NCBI GenBank assembly: GCA_964035575.1
Contig: OZ037916.1
Coordinates: 186,001 to 250,000 of the forward strand
From: Rhynchopus sp. YZ270_cl-10
Lineage: Eukaryota; Euglenozoa; Diplonemea; Diplonemida; Diplonemidae
DNA length: 64,000 bases
Direction of reading: 5' to 3'
A program made the position numbers and the translations under genes. Shown here piece by piece: positions 1-11,500 of the stretch (its first letter is position 1; the number at the start of each line of letters is the position of its first letter). The notes under the pieces are model-generated. The model was not told where the DNA came from, did not search any database, and saw only the letters and a list, made by a program, of their open reading frames with translations.

Positions 1-521
1 CCACGGAAGGGCGCATGCTGCTGGTGGTGATGCTTATGCAGTGCGTTGTACACCGAGGGCACATGCATTGCACGGTGAAACCAATAGTAAAAGAACTCAT
101 ACACAACAAACAGCGCCAACAGCTGCACCGGAATCACCACCAGATCCTGCGCAACAAGCGCACCCCAACCCCCAAGACACCACCCCCACTGCATTGCGTG
201 GTACGTAAAGAACACTGTAATCGCCTTGTTGATGGAGACACACCACAGATCGTATGCCTGGAGCCGATGTTGTTTTTGTTCTTCGGTGCTTGGAATGCGT
301 TCGCTTTTGGTGTGGAAGACCTCTGGTGCAAGGGCATAAAACGCAAACCCTCCATAGACCACTGCAATCAACCCAACCAGCCACACCCCATCAGAAATCC
401 CCAAGTGCGTTGTGTTGAATTTAATAAAGAGAGACTCTGTGATGTCCGAAAAGTCGTGGGTCATAACATTGAGAAATGTTTCTGCAGTGGTACGGACCAG
501 GTTCGTTGTGGCATTGTCCAT
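1..521 (-). CDS. Fatty acid hydroxylase / sterol desaturase family enzyme, N-terminal part (runs off the window)
   Basis: Open minus-strand frame of 173 complete codons from the ATG at 519-521 to the window edge, with no stop. It reads MDNATTNLVRTT at the start, then a hydrophobic stretch near residues 45-62 (GVWLVGLIAVVYGGFAFYA), another near 100-140, and ends in EFFYYWFHRAMH followed by HKHHHQQH. HxxxH (HRAMH) and HxxHH (HKHHH) are the first two histidine clusters that bind the di-iron centre in the fatty acid hydroxylase superfamily (sterol C-5 desaturase, C-4 methyl oxidase, alkylglycerol monooxygenase). These are ER-membrane oxygenases acting on sterols or lipids. The third histidine cluster should lie past the edge, so the substrate cannot be named. 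The start is supported by the first in-frame ATG; upstream DNA is AT-rich and non-coding. Strand agrees with all other host genes. Confidence 0.85.
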   Translation of the reverse strand, partial: MDNATTNLVRTTAETFLNVMTHDFSDITESLFIKFNTTHLGISDGVWLVGLIAVVYGGFAFYALAPEVFHTKSERIPSTEEQKQHRLQAYDLWCVSINKAITVFFTYHAMQWGWCLGGWGALVAQDLVVIPVQLLALFVVYEFFYYWFHRAMHVPSVYNALHKHHHQQHAPFR

Positions 522-1100
522 TTCTGCTTTTTATATCAAAATATGTGTTGTCTGGAGAGAGAAACTAAATGCAATGGATGGTGTTGATTTTTTAGGTGTA
601 TTTTGAAAAAAGGGGATCATTTTTTGCTTAATTTCGCTTCGTTTTGTATGACTTTTTGTTTCGCCTTTCTAGCTGTTTTTCAGTGAAAAGACGAAGAAAA
701 AAAAATGGAGGGCGAGGGGGGCAGATTCACACAAAAAATTGAAAAATGGGGTGTAACTGCCCCTCCCCTCCCAGCAGAGATATACAGAAAACTTATTTGT
801 TCAATAAATTTTGTCTTTTTGATTTGCAATAATTTTTTACGGTGCAAAAAAATTTAAAAAGACCGTGGTGGGCGTATTCCTAACAACAACAACAGCAATA
901 ACGACAACAACAACAAATTAGGTACATATACTTTCAGATCGAAGATGAGAAAGTACAAAGGACGCATACAGATACATCCTATCTTATGTGTTGCGGGAGA
1001 AGGAAAAAAAAAACGTAAAAAGAAGAGAAACTGCAACTGTTTCTACAAGAGAGGAACTGACTATTGTCACCTCGTCTTTTTTTGTTTGTTTTGTTTTGGG
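522..1100. other. Intergenic, AT-rich
   Basis: AT-rich spacer upstream of the hydroxylase-family gene with A and T runs and an (AAC)n-like stretch near 882-916. I see no gene or recognisable repeat. Confidence 0.6.
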
Positions 1101-1556
1101 CCACCTGATTGTTACCCCTAGAAAAGGAGCGGATAGGCACGGATAGGGCCGGGCAGGAAAGGACAGGTTAAGTGATAGCTCTTGTGCCAAAGAAAACATC
1201 GAACAAACAGGAGTGCAAGTTCACGGCCAGTACCCAGTACCCAATTCAAAAAAAAAAAAAAATTCCCTGATTTTTCGACCCCGCGGATAGGCGCAGATAG
1301 ACGCGTATAGTGGAGGCTAGGGCGAGGATAGACCGTGTAGAGCAGAAAGCCGTCTTTTTTGTTTGAGTCAACAATCGCCTAAGAAACCACTTGGGGTTGA
1401 TAGGGTCTGTACTCAATGTTGGCCGAAAGCCTTTTTGTACTACGGAAGGCACAGACGTCAGTCGTCCTGAACCCTTGAGAGCAACTTTTATGGAAAACAT
1501 CTTCCCCCCAGGGTATTCTTACATGAGTTCTTTTTTTTGGGGGTAAAATCAGGTGG
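1101..1556. mobile_element. MITE-like element, TIR CCACCTGATT
   Basis: Begins CCACCTGATTGTTACCCC and ends with the inverted match GGGGGTAAAATCAGGTGG. Subterminal DNA is rich in GGATAG-type units (about 1131-1160 and 1283-1340). A shorter relative with the same ends lies at 16373-16478. No clear target duplication is visible here. A family-4 hairpin repeat (1363-1443) sits inside. Confidence 0.55.
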
Positions 1557-2034
1557 CCATTGGGTGGGGAAATAAATATTTCTATGAGACGTCTAAGCCT
1601 GGCATACCTCAGTCAACCTAGAATAGAAAATAGCTGATATGAGATGGTCCGAAGATTCACTCTGTATAATAACCAGCGCAGCCACTTGCCAGTGGCACAT
1701 TTAAAAAAGGGGGAAAAAACGAGCTTTTTTTGAAAGAAAACAAAACTGTTGGAATTTTGTATTTCAATCTGATTTTTTTTTAAAACCCGAGTGGCGGTAT
1801 TTTGCTACCGGGCCAAGATCAGGTGGTATTTCCACAGGTTTACACTTTTGTTTTGCAGTTATCCCCCAACCATTTGCTAAGATACACAGCTTAACAAAAA
1901 AACCGCAATTTTTTTGCTATCCCGATGCCTGTTTAACTGATGTATTTTTTTTTTAGGTTGGTCTGCTGCGAGGTTACAAAATGGTAATGAAGCCGTTGGG
2001 GAATGCACAAACAAATCAAAAAAAAAATTAACAC
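1557..2034. other. Intergenic, AT-rich, with repeat relic
   Basis: No gene seen. Around 1778-1830 is another decayed piece related to the CCACCTGATT family (GATCAGGTGG at the right side). The rest is A/T-rich. Confidence 0.5.
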
Positions 2035-2109
2035 GGATAGACTCCAACCCGGAAATCGAACCTGAGACCGACTCCGTGAAGGAACTGAGCGTTACCAACT
2101 CAGCTATCC
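2035..2109 (-). tRNA. tRNA-like unit (pseudogene or tRNA-derived SINE head)
   Basis: 75-nt minus-strand unit, the length of a tRNA. Its ends pair GGATAG with CTATCC. A D-arm-like hairpin TGAG/CTCA holds a loop with GG (TTGGTAACG). TAGCTGAGTTGG resembles an A box and GGTTCGATTTCC resembles a B box with one extra base. A run of ten T on the transcribed strand follows within about 10 nt, as in a Pol III terminator. Positions 8-9 and a well-paired T stem are missing, so I doubt it is a working tRNA. A retired tRNA or a tRNA-derived SINE is more likely. Confidence 0.4.
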
Positions 2110-2149
2110 TTTTGGGATACATTTAAAAAAAAAACAAAACAACAAAACA

Positions 2150-3680
2150 TGGTGTGGCTGACGACCCCAAAATAGCAGAAAATAGCAGAAAATAGCAGAA
2201 AATAGCACTTTGGGGGTTATTTTTTGGGTTTGGTGGCTGGGTGGTGGTGTGGCTCATGATGGACGAGGGAAGGCAACTTGGCCAGCCCGCAAACCCGGAA
2301 ACCCCCTCCCACTCCACAAACGGATCATAAGGTACACAGTACACAGTACACAGTACACAGTACACAGTACACAGTACACAGTACACAGTACACAGTACAC
2401 AGTACACAGTACACAGTACACAGTACACAGTACACAGTACACAGTACACAGTACACAGTACACAGTACACAGTACACAGTACACAGTACACAGTACACAG
2501 TACACAGTACACAGTACACAGTACACAGTACACAGTACACAGTACACAGTACACAGTACACAGTACACAGTACACAGTACACAGTACACAGTACACAGTA
2601 CACAGTACACAGTACACAGTACACAGTACACAGTACACAGTACACAGTACACAGTACACAGTACAGCACCTGGTCTATATCGGGACAAAATACATTTTTT
2701 TTGTGCTAAAATTGCTCTTATTTTTTACGCTTTTACAGGGTTTTTTCTAGGATTTTTTTTTTCAGATCTGGGGGGGGACGCAAAAAAACCACCCAAAAAA
2801 TTTTTTTTTCGCAGGTGCAAGCGGGGTTTCCGCTTATCTTCATGGAAAATTTTTCCAAAACCGTGAAGATATGTCCAAAAAGGGGTCAAAAATTTTCGCG
2901 CTCCGCGCAAAAAAGTCTGTTCATTTCACGTAAATACGTGATAACGCGGGATGATAACGTACATCAAGGACCAAACCAACCCTTTTTCTCATGTTCCACG
3001 GAACCTTCCCTCAGTACAAGAAGAAACGGCGGTCATGATATCAGAACTTTCTGGCGAAGCCACGGTACGCAACATTTCAAAAAATTGTGGCCTAAAATTG
3101 AACATTTTTACAGCCAAACTATGGTAGAGGGCTGTGGTATTCCGCTCATAAGTTTTGAGCTGCGCCGCAGGCGCACGGTACGCTACTTTTTTATTTTTGC
3201 CGATCCCTTATTCTCACTCTTTGTTCGGTCCGTCAAATGGTGCAAAGATTGGGTGAATTGGGGGCACGGTCTGAAACTTCACCTCGCTATATCCTCTTCG
3301 TACGTGGTGTCCCAAATGGGGTCTGTGCGGGTGACCCCCAACCACCCCCCCATATCCTTTTTTCCCAAGTCAAAAATTCGTCCCCCCCCGGGGGGGGACG
3401 AATTTCCCCCCAAAATCTGGGGGGGGACGCCGTCCCCCCCCGCTCCCCCTAGAAAAAACCCTGCTTTTTTGCTCGAAAAAAACGTTGTCCTGCATCTTTG
3501 GTAGGTGTTTTGGGGACTGGCTGGGGTCAGGAGTGCCTCATTTTCCCTCCCTTTAGCAAAAGCCCAAACCACGGCCAAAAAATAAAAAAAATCCAGACCC
3601 CCAAAATAGCAGAAAATAGCAGAAAATAGCAGAAAGTAGCAGAAAATAGCAGAAAATAGCACCCCCCTTCAGCCACACCA
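2150..3680. mobile_element. Non-autonomous TIR element (TGGTGTGGCTGA) with satellite inside
   Basis: Perfect 12-bp terminal inverted repeats TGGTGTGGCTGA / TCAGCCACACCA. The flanks show AAACA on both sides, a possible 5-bp target duplication. Just inside each end is an array of a 10-bp unit AAAATAGCAG (about 2170-2207 and 3603-3660), in direct orientation. The body holds a long 7-bp satellite and G/C-run-rich DNA (3375-3460). No transposase is visible, so it is non-autonomous. Confidence 0.65.
2332..2664. repeat. 7-bp satellite (ACACAGT)n, about 47 units
   Basis: Virtually perfect tandem array of ACACAGT. It is open in all frames on both strands because 7-bp units carry no stop, so long apparent reading frames here are artefacts. 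A second array of the same unit is at 33370-33621. Confidence 0.98.
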
Positions 3681-4159
3681 AAACACGCCTCTTTTATCTT
3701 TTCTTCTCTGAAAAGTGGGTGTGGCGGAATACCCTGTTTGCAATACCTAGGGAGAAGTTAGATGGGTGTAAGAGAGAGGTTTGCAAAAAAAAAAAGCAAA
3801 AAAAAAAAAAAAAAAAAAAAACGAAAGTACCGAGGAATACGATGAGGTGTTCAAGGGGTACCTAAAATCGACACTTTCACCTGACAGGCACTGATCTGCC
3901 CCTCTCATCTCCATCAGGGAAAAGCACAGATGCACAACGCACCTGCTTTTAGATTCAGGAAAAACAGAGCTCAGAAAACATTGAGACCGGATGCAACATG
4001 AGACACCCTGCCAAGAATCATATTTTTTCTTCTTTGTTTTGAGTAATAGACAGGAGGGCCTGCCACTGCATTTTTTTCAAAAAAGTTTTTTTTTCTGAAA
4101 ATTTCACACGCCACTCACTATTGACTCACATTTTTCCTTTTCCCTTTTTCATTTCCTTA
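3681..4159. other. Intergenic, homopolymer-rich
   Basis: Holds a long A tract (about 3785-3822) and T-rich DNA up to the hAT-like element. No gene or further repeat recognised. Confidence 0.5.
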
Positions 4160-4896
4160 CAGGGCGTTCGCTATCGCCATCGTTTTTTCCTGATCGTGGC
4201 GAAATACCAAAAACCCCGAAATTTTCGTTTTTTTACTGGTGCTTAAAATAGGTCAAAAAAATTTTTCCCGCCGGAGAGAAGTTAGTTCGTGGGGTGAATG
4301 GTCAAAAAAAATTTGCGATTTGCGCGTGATCCCTTCCCCAGCACAAGTGATATTACAGCTGAACTTTCCTGATACTAAAACCAGCAAAACGATGGAGAAT
4401 TTCATCAATCCCCCCTCACTGAGGGTCTCTTTGTGTTGTTTAATCAAACAGATGTACAAGAGAGAGGCATCCGTCATATGAGACTTCATCCTTATTTTGA
4501 TTATTTTCAACTCTCTGCCATTGAAGGTAGAGTTGACACGAGCAGTGACACCTTCTATAACAGGGGGTACGGTGCACCTTCAGCAGACTGCAGGATTGAG
4601 GAGCGAGCGGGAGTGCTGGGGAAACTTCCTCTCACGGCAGGCGGGTTTGCGGATGATTTTGAGTACAGTGGACACCCCTCTGCGACCCCCCCTCCGGGGG
4701 GGTCTACAGGGTGGTGGGGAGAAATCTCTCTCTCTCTCTTTTTTTTTTTTTTTTCCCCTTTTTTTATTTATTTATTTATTTATACAGGGTTTCGCCCCGG
4801 TGGGGCGAAGCCCTGGGGCGAAATAAAATGTCATTTTTTCAGGAAAAGATTTTTTTAACGAAAAAAAATATTTTTCGCCCCGGGGCGAACGCCCTG
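4160..4896. mobile_element. hAT-like non-autonomous element with 8-bp TSD TTTCCTTA
   Basis: Starts CAGGGCGTTCGC and ends GCGAACGCCCTG, a perfect 12-bp terminal inverted repeat. It is flanked by TTTCCTTA at 4152-4159 and again at 4897-4904, a perfect 8-bp target duplication. CAGGG ends and 8-bp duplications are hAT hallmarks. Near the right end lies a strong hairpin (CAGGGTTTCGCCCC...GGGGCGAAGCCCTG, about 4785-4816). No transposase frame, so it depends on an autonomous partner. Confidence 0.85.
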
Positions 4897-5386
4897 TTTC
4901 CTTATGATATCACCAACATCCTAAGGGGAAGATATCGTCTCATGTAATATCACTGACACGCCTTCATGATATATCCTGGGAAAGTGGTCAAAACACACAC
5001 ATGGTTTTTTACCTAAGAAAAAGAGTATATCACAAAAAAACAAAGAAAAGGTTTGTAAGGTCAACCTATGCCTTAGCGGTGCTTCGTCTGATTAAATGAC
5101 TGCGCCTGTAAGGCATTTTGGGTTGAAGTTGTGCAAATTCGTTAAGACTGGTCGCGTTCTAACAAAAAGTGGTAGCGTTGAAACTGTTGTAACATCACAT
5201 ATGGCACACAGGGTTTCCTTGCCTGTATTTTGTGATAATTGCCCATCATAATACATAATACACAATACACATTGTGATGTGGATTACGATGAAAAATTAT
5301 CACAATACTGACTAGCATTTTCCGCGGCAAAACATACGTAACATTGAATGGCCCGTTCTTCGCCAAAAAAAAAGGATAGAAGAACG
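4897..5386. other. Intergenic
   Basis: AT-rich DNA to the right of the hAT-like element. I see no gene and no recognised repeat before the hairpin cluster at 5387. Confidence 0.5.
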
Positions 5387-5530
5387 TTTATAAGATGACC
5401 CTAAACCTCTCGTGTTTAGTCACCGTGGAAAAAATATAGTGCAAACGCCTCACCTAGACCAACCGGGCGCGGGGGCACTGAGAAAAAAAAAATTGACTTG
5501 AAATACAAAGTCCTCTGAACAGTGTACCTA
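5387..5530 (+). repeat. Cluster of three hairpin modules (families 1, 2, 3)
   Basis: Three different short repeats in a row separated by A-rich spacers. Family 1 (5387-5423) has stem CTAAAC / GTTTAG around loop CTCTCGT, then TCACC. Family 2 (5440-5482) has AGTGCAAACGCCTCACC. Family 3 (5493-5530) has TTGAAATACAAAG then CCTCTGAACAGTGTACC. The same modules recur throughout the window in plus orientation. Function unknown. Confidence 0.7.
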
Positions 5531-5639
5531 AAAAAGGTTGACAGATGAATGTGGGTATTACACATCATCAACAAAATGAGTAGACGATTCAAACGCCTTT
5601 CGTCCTTTTTTTGTCATCTTTGGAGAAAGAAAAAAAATT

Positions 5640-5880
5640 CCTCTAGATGAGTCTGAGTCTCGTTAGGAGACAAACGTTTTGGAGACACTACTGGCAGGAT
5701 CAACCAGGTTTCTTGTCACTCTAATCGATAGGGGGATTGCTCCCCTGCGATCAGTGATCAAAGAGCCTAATGACGGTTGATATATTCCGGCTTCACCTGT
5801 GAAGAGGCTTTCTAAGCCTACTCCGCTAACCAGGTAAGCCTAAGCATGCTCTTAGTTACCTACAAAAGGAAAAACCAAGA
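5640..5880 (-). pseudogene. 18S rRNA 5'-end fragment with upstream spacer
   Basis: The minus strand reads ACCTGGTTGATCCTGCCAG followed by TAGT at 5687-5711, the near-universal 5' end of eukaryotic SSU rRNA. The next bases (CGTTTGTCTCCTAACGAG) still loosely resemble early helices, but the similarity fades by about 5640 and no SSU rRNA follows over the next kilobases, where a hAT-like element lies instead. DNA on the 5' side (5712-5880) is unlike the surrounding AT-rich spacer and may be external transcribed spacer. Best read as a fragment of an rDNA unit copied into this locus. Confidence 0.7.
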
Positions 5881-8520
5881 TCACAATTTTAAAAGAAAAT
5901 CTCTTACAGTTCTCAGTAACCCCTCAATAGGTTGTAAATAAATATGATTTTCGAACGCAGCCAAATACCGTTCAGACATTCGGCGCAAAAAATGAACGAT
6001 GAGGGACAGGATGGAGGGGGTGGGGGAAGTACTTTGTTCACAAAAAAAAAAAAAAAATGGTATTGCTTCTGTTTTTGTTCTGCTTTTGGGGTAGACTCCT
6101 TCGCACAACTGTACCACGATGTGCACCGAAACACCCTCCATTAATCTGCTGGGTTGGCTTTATCAAAACAAAGCCTTCGGTACGTTAATCTGGCCAGACC
6201 CCCTTTTGACTTGCCATAGCTACTATATAAGAGTCACTATTCTAACGAATAGTACACTACAGTGAAGCAAATGATTTGTGATTTTTACGTGTGATTTACC
6301 CCATTGTAAGCCTATGATGAAACCACAACTAAAACCACAAAATCAAGGTATTTACCTTTTAACGTTACTGTCGTGTATGGCAAAATATTAATTTTGTTGG
6401 AAGCAATTTGACACAGAGTGGCTTAGGCACAAAAAACAAAGACACATCGGTACTGAGTACGTGGGTTGGGTGGGGGGGGTGCACGGTTACACACCGATGT
6501 GTATCAATGAATCTTTGGGTGTTTGCCATCACTGTTTGTTGCTGTATTGGAGGGGAGGAGGAGGAGGAGGAGGAGAGAGTTTGGAAATGACCATTTATCA
6601 CTGTAGAGTCATAAAAAAAAATACGATTAAAGAAATCACGTTTTGAAAAATGCAGCTTTTGGGGCTTTTTTTAGGAAAAACCTTAACTTCTCGGTTCTTG
6701 GTTACCTTTAGAAAAAATATATAAAGGACCAGCGAAAAGAAGGCGCCAAAAGGGGGGGATGGCTACTAGAGGAAAGACACCACACAAACAGAGTGTTGTG
6801 CCTTCAATGACAAAGAAAGATAAGATGAAACTAAGCGTCACAGAGCTTCGTCACCTAAACGAGAAAAAAAAAAAAAAAAGGGAGGGATGAAAAATGAAAG
6901 ACGAATGCGCGTTGACACAGCGCACATCGTTTCGGGGGCTTTTTTGTTGTGTCGACAATCACCTGCTAGTGCAGGATCTGTACTCAATGTCGCCCGAAGG
7001 CTAATGTACTTAAAAAGTCTTTTTTTTTTTGGTGTTGTTGTTGTGTCGACAACTACCGTGCGCACCACCTTGGTGGGGGCAAGTCTTTTGTACGTTTTTT
7101 TTTTTTTTCTTCTTTTTCCCCTTCTCTTTCGCGAGGGTTTTCACTCACCCACGGCTCCAGAATAATTTAAATATTATTTTTTTTTTTTGAAGAGAAAAGC
7201 TGAAAGTGCAAACACCTCACCGTTCATCGGCGGACACAGACACTGGTTCTCCGCGGGTTATCGTCTCTCAGTGATTACGACTCCAGTCACCTTGTAAAAA
7301 AAGAGGAAAAAAAAATGGTAGTTGCTTATGCAGGCACCTCCGACCCACGTACGATGCCAGCCCCGGATGAGAGACAAGTCAAAAATACATTTTGTAAAAT
7401 GAATGTGCCTCTCGTGCACAGACATCTTTAAAAATGGCGATATTTTTTTATTTTTTTGCACCACAAAATCATAGAAAATACAACAGTGGTTTGAACACAT
7501 CCAAAGTCATCACCTCTTTCATCTTTCTTTGCAAAAACCGCTTCATTTTTCAGCGTTTTTTTTCAGGGTTTTTGAGAATGGGGGGAGAGAGGTTTTATAA
7601 ACACAACACAAAAAACATGCCGTTTTTTCACGGTTTTTCGTGAATTTACCACAACTACGATCGCGCTACGAAATAGCGGGGAGGGGTCACGCAACACCGT
7701 TTGTTTCGGCCGAAAATATATTCAAAAAGGATATAAATCAGCGCAGCTTTTTTTTTGCATTGAATTACTTATGGGGGGAAGAGAAAGGGGCGATGGGTGA
7801 TGAGCTGGTGGTTCACACATCGGCTGTTCAGAACAACTCAAAACAACCAAGTGTGCTCAGGCGCAAAACAAAAAAAAAAAAAAAAAACAAATGCACTTTC
7901 GGAAAGGTTTCAAAGCTGCAAAAAACAAAGAAAAAAATATATAAGACGACTCTAAGCCTCTCAGTGCTTACGAAATGAAAAACAAAAAAAAAGGGGACTC
8001 ATTTTTGGTTGGACGACTGGCTCCCTCTGAATGCAGAACGAAAAACTGGGTGGAAGAGACAGGGAATAGGTTGTGGAGCATGACAGAAGTATTGCTTTCT
8101 TTTTTCTTTTTTTGAAAAATTGATGACGTGTAGACACCTCGCTTTTCCCAACCTTCCTGTATACACGCGTCAGCAACCAATACAGGTAGTGTATTGAAAT
8201 GATTCTGGGGGGGGGTAAGGGGTCTAATTTTAATTTCGTCGATTTTGAGAAAAATTTTGGCCAAAAATGGGCCCCACGTATAAGGAACCGGGCTCATATT
8301 TCTCAAAATTTAAGTGGTCAAAAAATTGTCCAATTTTCCGAAATGACCCCACCGCTGCACGGGCGGAGCCCAAAAATGCAAATAAGCCACTTTTTGGTTT
8401 CATTGAAATGATGCGACTGACACTGAGGAATTATGGTTTACGGCGTCCCATTGAGGGGGCGAACCCTTTTTAATTTTTTGTTCTCTTGAAATGTGTAATT
8501 TCATGTTTTCGCGAAAAAAA
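5881..8520. other. Intergenic, repeat modules only
   Basis: No gene recognised. It holds a (GGA)n run near 6550-6577, a family-4 module (6945-7012, with ATCACCTGCTAGTGCAGGAT), family-2 (7206-7247), family-6 (7329-7375, CAGGCACCTCCGACC), a family-5 hairpin (7395-7430, GTGCCTCTCGTGCAC), a family-1 relative (7939-7972), and near 8285-8345 a decayed, inverted copy of a module also seen at 17455 and 49605. Many homopolymer tracts. Confidence 0.5.
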
Positions 8521-11500
8521 TACGAACTGATCCTACAAGGGTTGAAGGAAGGTGTGTGGAAAACAATAATAACAAGAACAACTAATTGCTAAGAAAAAAA
8601 ATTACACTAACTAACTTACACACGACGGATCTTAGCGACGACGCCCTCCCCCTCGCCAAGGAAAGAGAAAGAGAAACGCCGCAGCATGCGGCACTGACTG
8701 TGGTGGCTGGTGTTGCTGTTGGTGTGGTTAATGCTGGATAGTGTGCTGCTGCTGCTACTGCCCTTTTTGCTTCCGTACAAGTGGAAGACCCACGCACACC
8801 CAAGGATGCCTCATCAACACCACTCAGGTCGACCGAACACCGACCCCACACTCGACAAGACCTCCTCCACCATCAAGAGCAACCAACTGTTGGAGGACGG
8901 CATCGAGCCAGAGCCAGGACCAGAGCCAGAACCAGAGCAAGGACCAGAACCAAGAACCCTTCGCTGCATGAGTTGGAATGCAGGGGGGCTGACGGGCCCG
9001 AAGAAAGGGGAGCTGAAGCAGGTCCTGGAGAAGGAGAAGTATGATGTAGTACACCTCCAAGAGCTCATGGCGGCGCAAACAGGCAAGCTAAACTTTGACG
9101 GGTACAGGACTTTCCTGCGGGTGCGAACGGTAGCTCGAAAGAAAGACACCAGCGAGACGCATGGGGGAGGGATTGCGACACTGGTGAAGAAGAACTTGCG
9201 TGCGACAGAACAACCCTTCGAAGCGTGGGAGACCACAGAGAGGCTGGATGTGATTGTGGAGGGCGTGCTCTTCACGAATGTGTACCGGCCGAGCGGGGTG
9301 GGACTACAGAAGGGAGACCAGAGAGAAGATGACTTCGCTACGCAGGATCTGCCAACGGGAGAGGGCTGCGTGATCGCAGGGGACATCAACGCACATCACC
9401 AGGCGTGGAGCCAGGCGAAAATTCCCAACCAAACGGGAACTGACCTACACGACTGGGCGTTGGGGAACAACATGCGATGCTGGAACAAGAAGGAGGCAAC
9501 GCGGATCCAGCGCGGTACAAAAACGTCACCAGATGTGGTCTTCGCAGACAGAGACTGGGCCGACCCCATATGGCAAACACGGGAAACGCTCAACTCCGAC
9601 CACCTGCCGATAGAGTTTGAAGTGCAAGCGAACGCCCAAACACCTCCAACACATCCAGAGGTGAAGCTCAAAAAAGAGCTGTGGAACTGGAAGAAAGCGA
9701 ACTGGGCAGGCTTCACCAAGGAGATGGAACGCAGTTCGCCAGACGCAATGAAGTGGGGCTCGATCAGCACCGCAGCAGCCAAGTGGGCAGGGATGGTGAA
9801 GAACATCGCGAGGAGGCACATCCCCAGAGGCAAGGCAAGGAAGAAGAAGCGACGCTGGTGCAACGGTGCGGTGAAGAAGGCCCAGAAGCAACGAGACAGA
9901 GAACTCCGCAGACAGCAGAAGGAGGAGACCCTGACCGTGGCCGACGGGGACGCACTCACGGAACTCCGGCGGCAGACGGCCAATGCGATACGGAAGGCGA
10001 AGAGAGAGGTGTGGGAGGACAAATGCACCAAGGCAGTAGCAACCTCCGGGGCCTTCAGGTTGCTGCGCGAGTTGGACGGACGGGCGGACAAGGCGCAGTC
10101 GTACCCCATAAAAGTGAAAAAAGAGGGACAACAGGAAAAACAACAGCTCTCCACTAACAAGGAGAAGGCGGACGCACTGGGGGAGCACTACTGCAGCGTG
10201 AGTGACGGCACAGGCCTACCGGATGCGGAGCAGCAAACTACGGCAGGATCCCAAGGAGCTGAAGCACCCCTGACACTGGAGGAGCTGGACGCCGCACTGA
10301 ACGTCCTAGAAGCAGGAAAGTCACCTGGAGCGGATGGGATACACAACGAGATGTTGATGCACCTCGGACCCGCCGCAAAAAAAGGGCTTCTACATGTGAT
10401 GAACCTCTCGTGGAAGCAGGGGCAACTACCCAAAGAATGGAAGAAGGCCATACTTTTCCCTATCCACAAACAAGGGAAGCCAGAGGAAGACCTCGAATCC
10501 TACCGGCCGATAGCCCTGACGAGTACCGTGAGTAAGGTGATGGAACACGTGCTAGCGAACAGACTGCTCCAGCTGATGGAAGACCCAAACGAGGCCACAC
10601 AGAACCTACATCCCAAACAGACAGGATTCAGACGCTTCCGTTCCGCCGTGGACAACTTGGCCTACATCACGCAGCTGGCTAAGGACTCCGCAGCGAAGAA
10701 AGAAGTCCCCATCATTCTGACGCTGGACCTCGACAAGGCCTACGATAAGGTTAAACGGGGGAAAATTCTGGAAAGGCTCCACCAACACCAGGTACCAGAG
10801 CGATACATCAGGTGGCTCACGGATTACATGAAGCACAGAACGGCAAGGACAACGGTGGAAGGAACACGGAGCGAGGAATACGTGATGCGGGAGGGCGTTC
10901 CCCAGGGCACAGTGCTCTCACCACTGCTGTTCAATCTGGTGATGACGGAGGTGGCAGAGATCCTGGAAGGAACGACGGCCCACTTCTGCATCTTCGCTGA
11001 CGACCTGGCCATCATGTGTACGGAGCGCACACTGGAGGAAGCAACTGCGGCGATACAGAAGGTCCTTACATTGCTAGAGGAACACCTCCCCAAACTTGGA
11101 TTCACGATATCCCGCAGGAAAACCTTCGTGATGCCAGTGACCGAGAAGGGCGATCGTGCCGACATCAGAAAAGCTAAGTGCGAAGTGAAGTACGCAGACG
11201 GAGCAGTGGTGAACCGTGCGCAGACGGTCCGTTACCTGGGGGTGGAACTGGATGACGCACTGACGATGCAGCCACAACTGGCGGCGGTGAAGACGAAGTT
11301 CCTCAAAAAACTTTCTCTGATCCAGCTCATGGCTGGACGGGACTGGGGGTGCGATGCCCACATGCTGAGACAGGTGTACATGACGTACGTGCTCCCGACC
11401 ATAACGTATGCACTGGCGGTGTGGGGACCAGCGCTAAATGAGGCAGGCCTTGAAACTCTGGAAGTACTTCACCGAAGGGGGGCGAGGGTCATCACCGGGT

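Noticed and set aside
2332-2664. CRISPR-like array
   Set aside because: The units are contiguous with no spacers, and the window is eukaryotic.
2123-2866. Long reading frames on both strands over the 7-bp array (Tyr/Cys/Val/Leu and Val/His/Ser/Thr/Gln/Tyr repeats)
   Set aside because: A 7-bp unit without stops is open in every frame. The same applies at 33087-33865.
5687-5711. A working 18S rRNA gene
   Set aside because: No SSU sequence continues beyond the first tens of bases.
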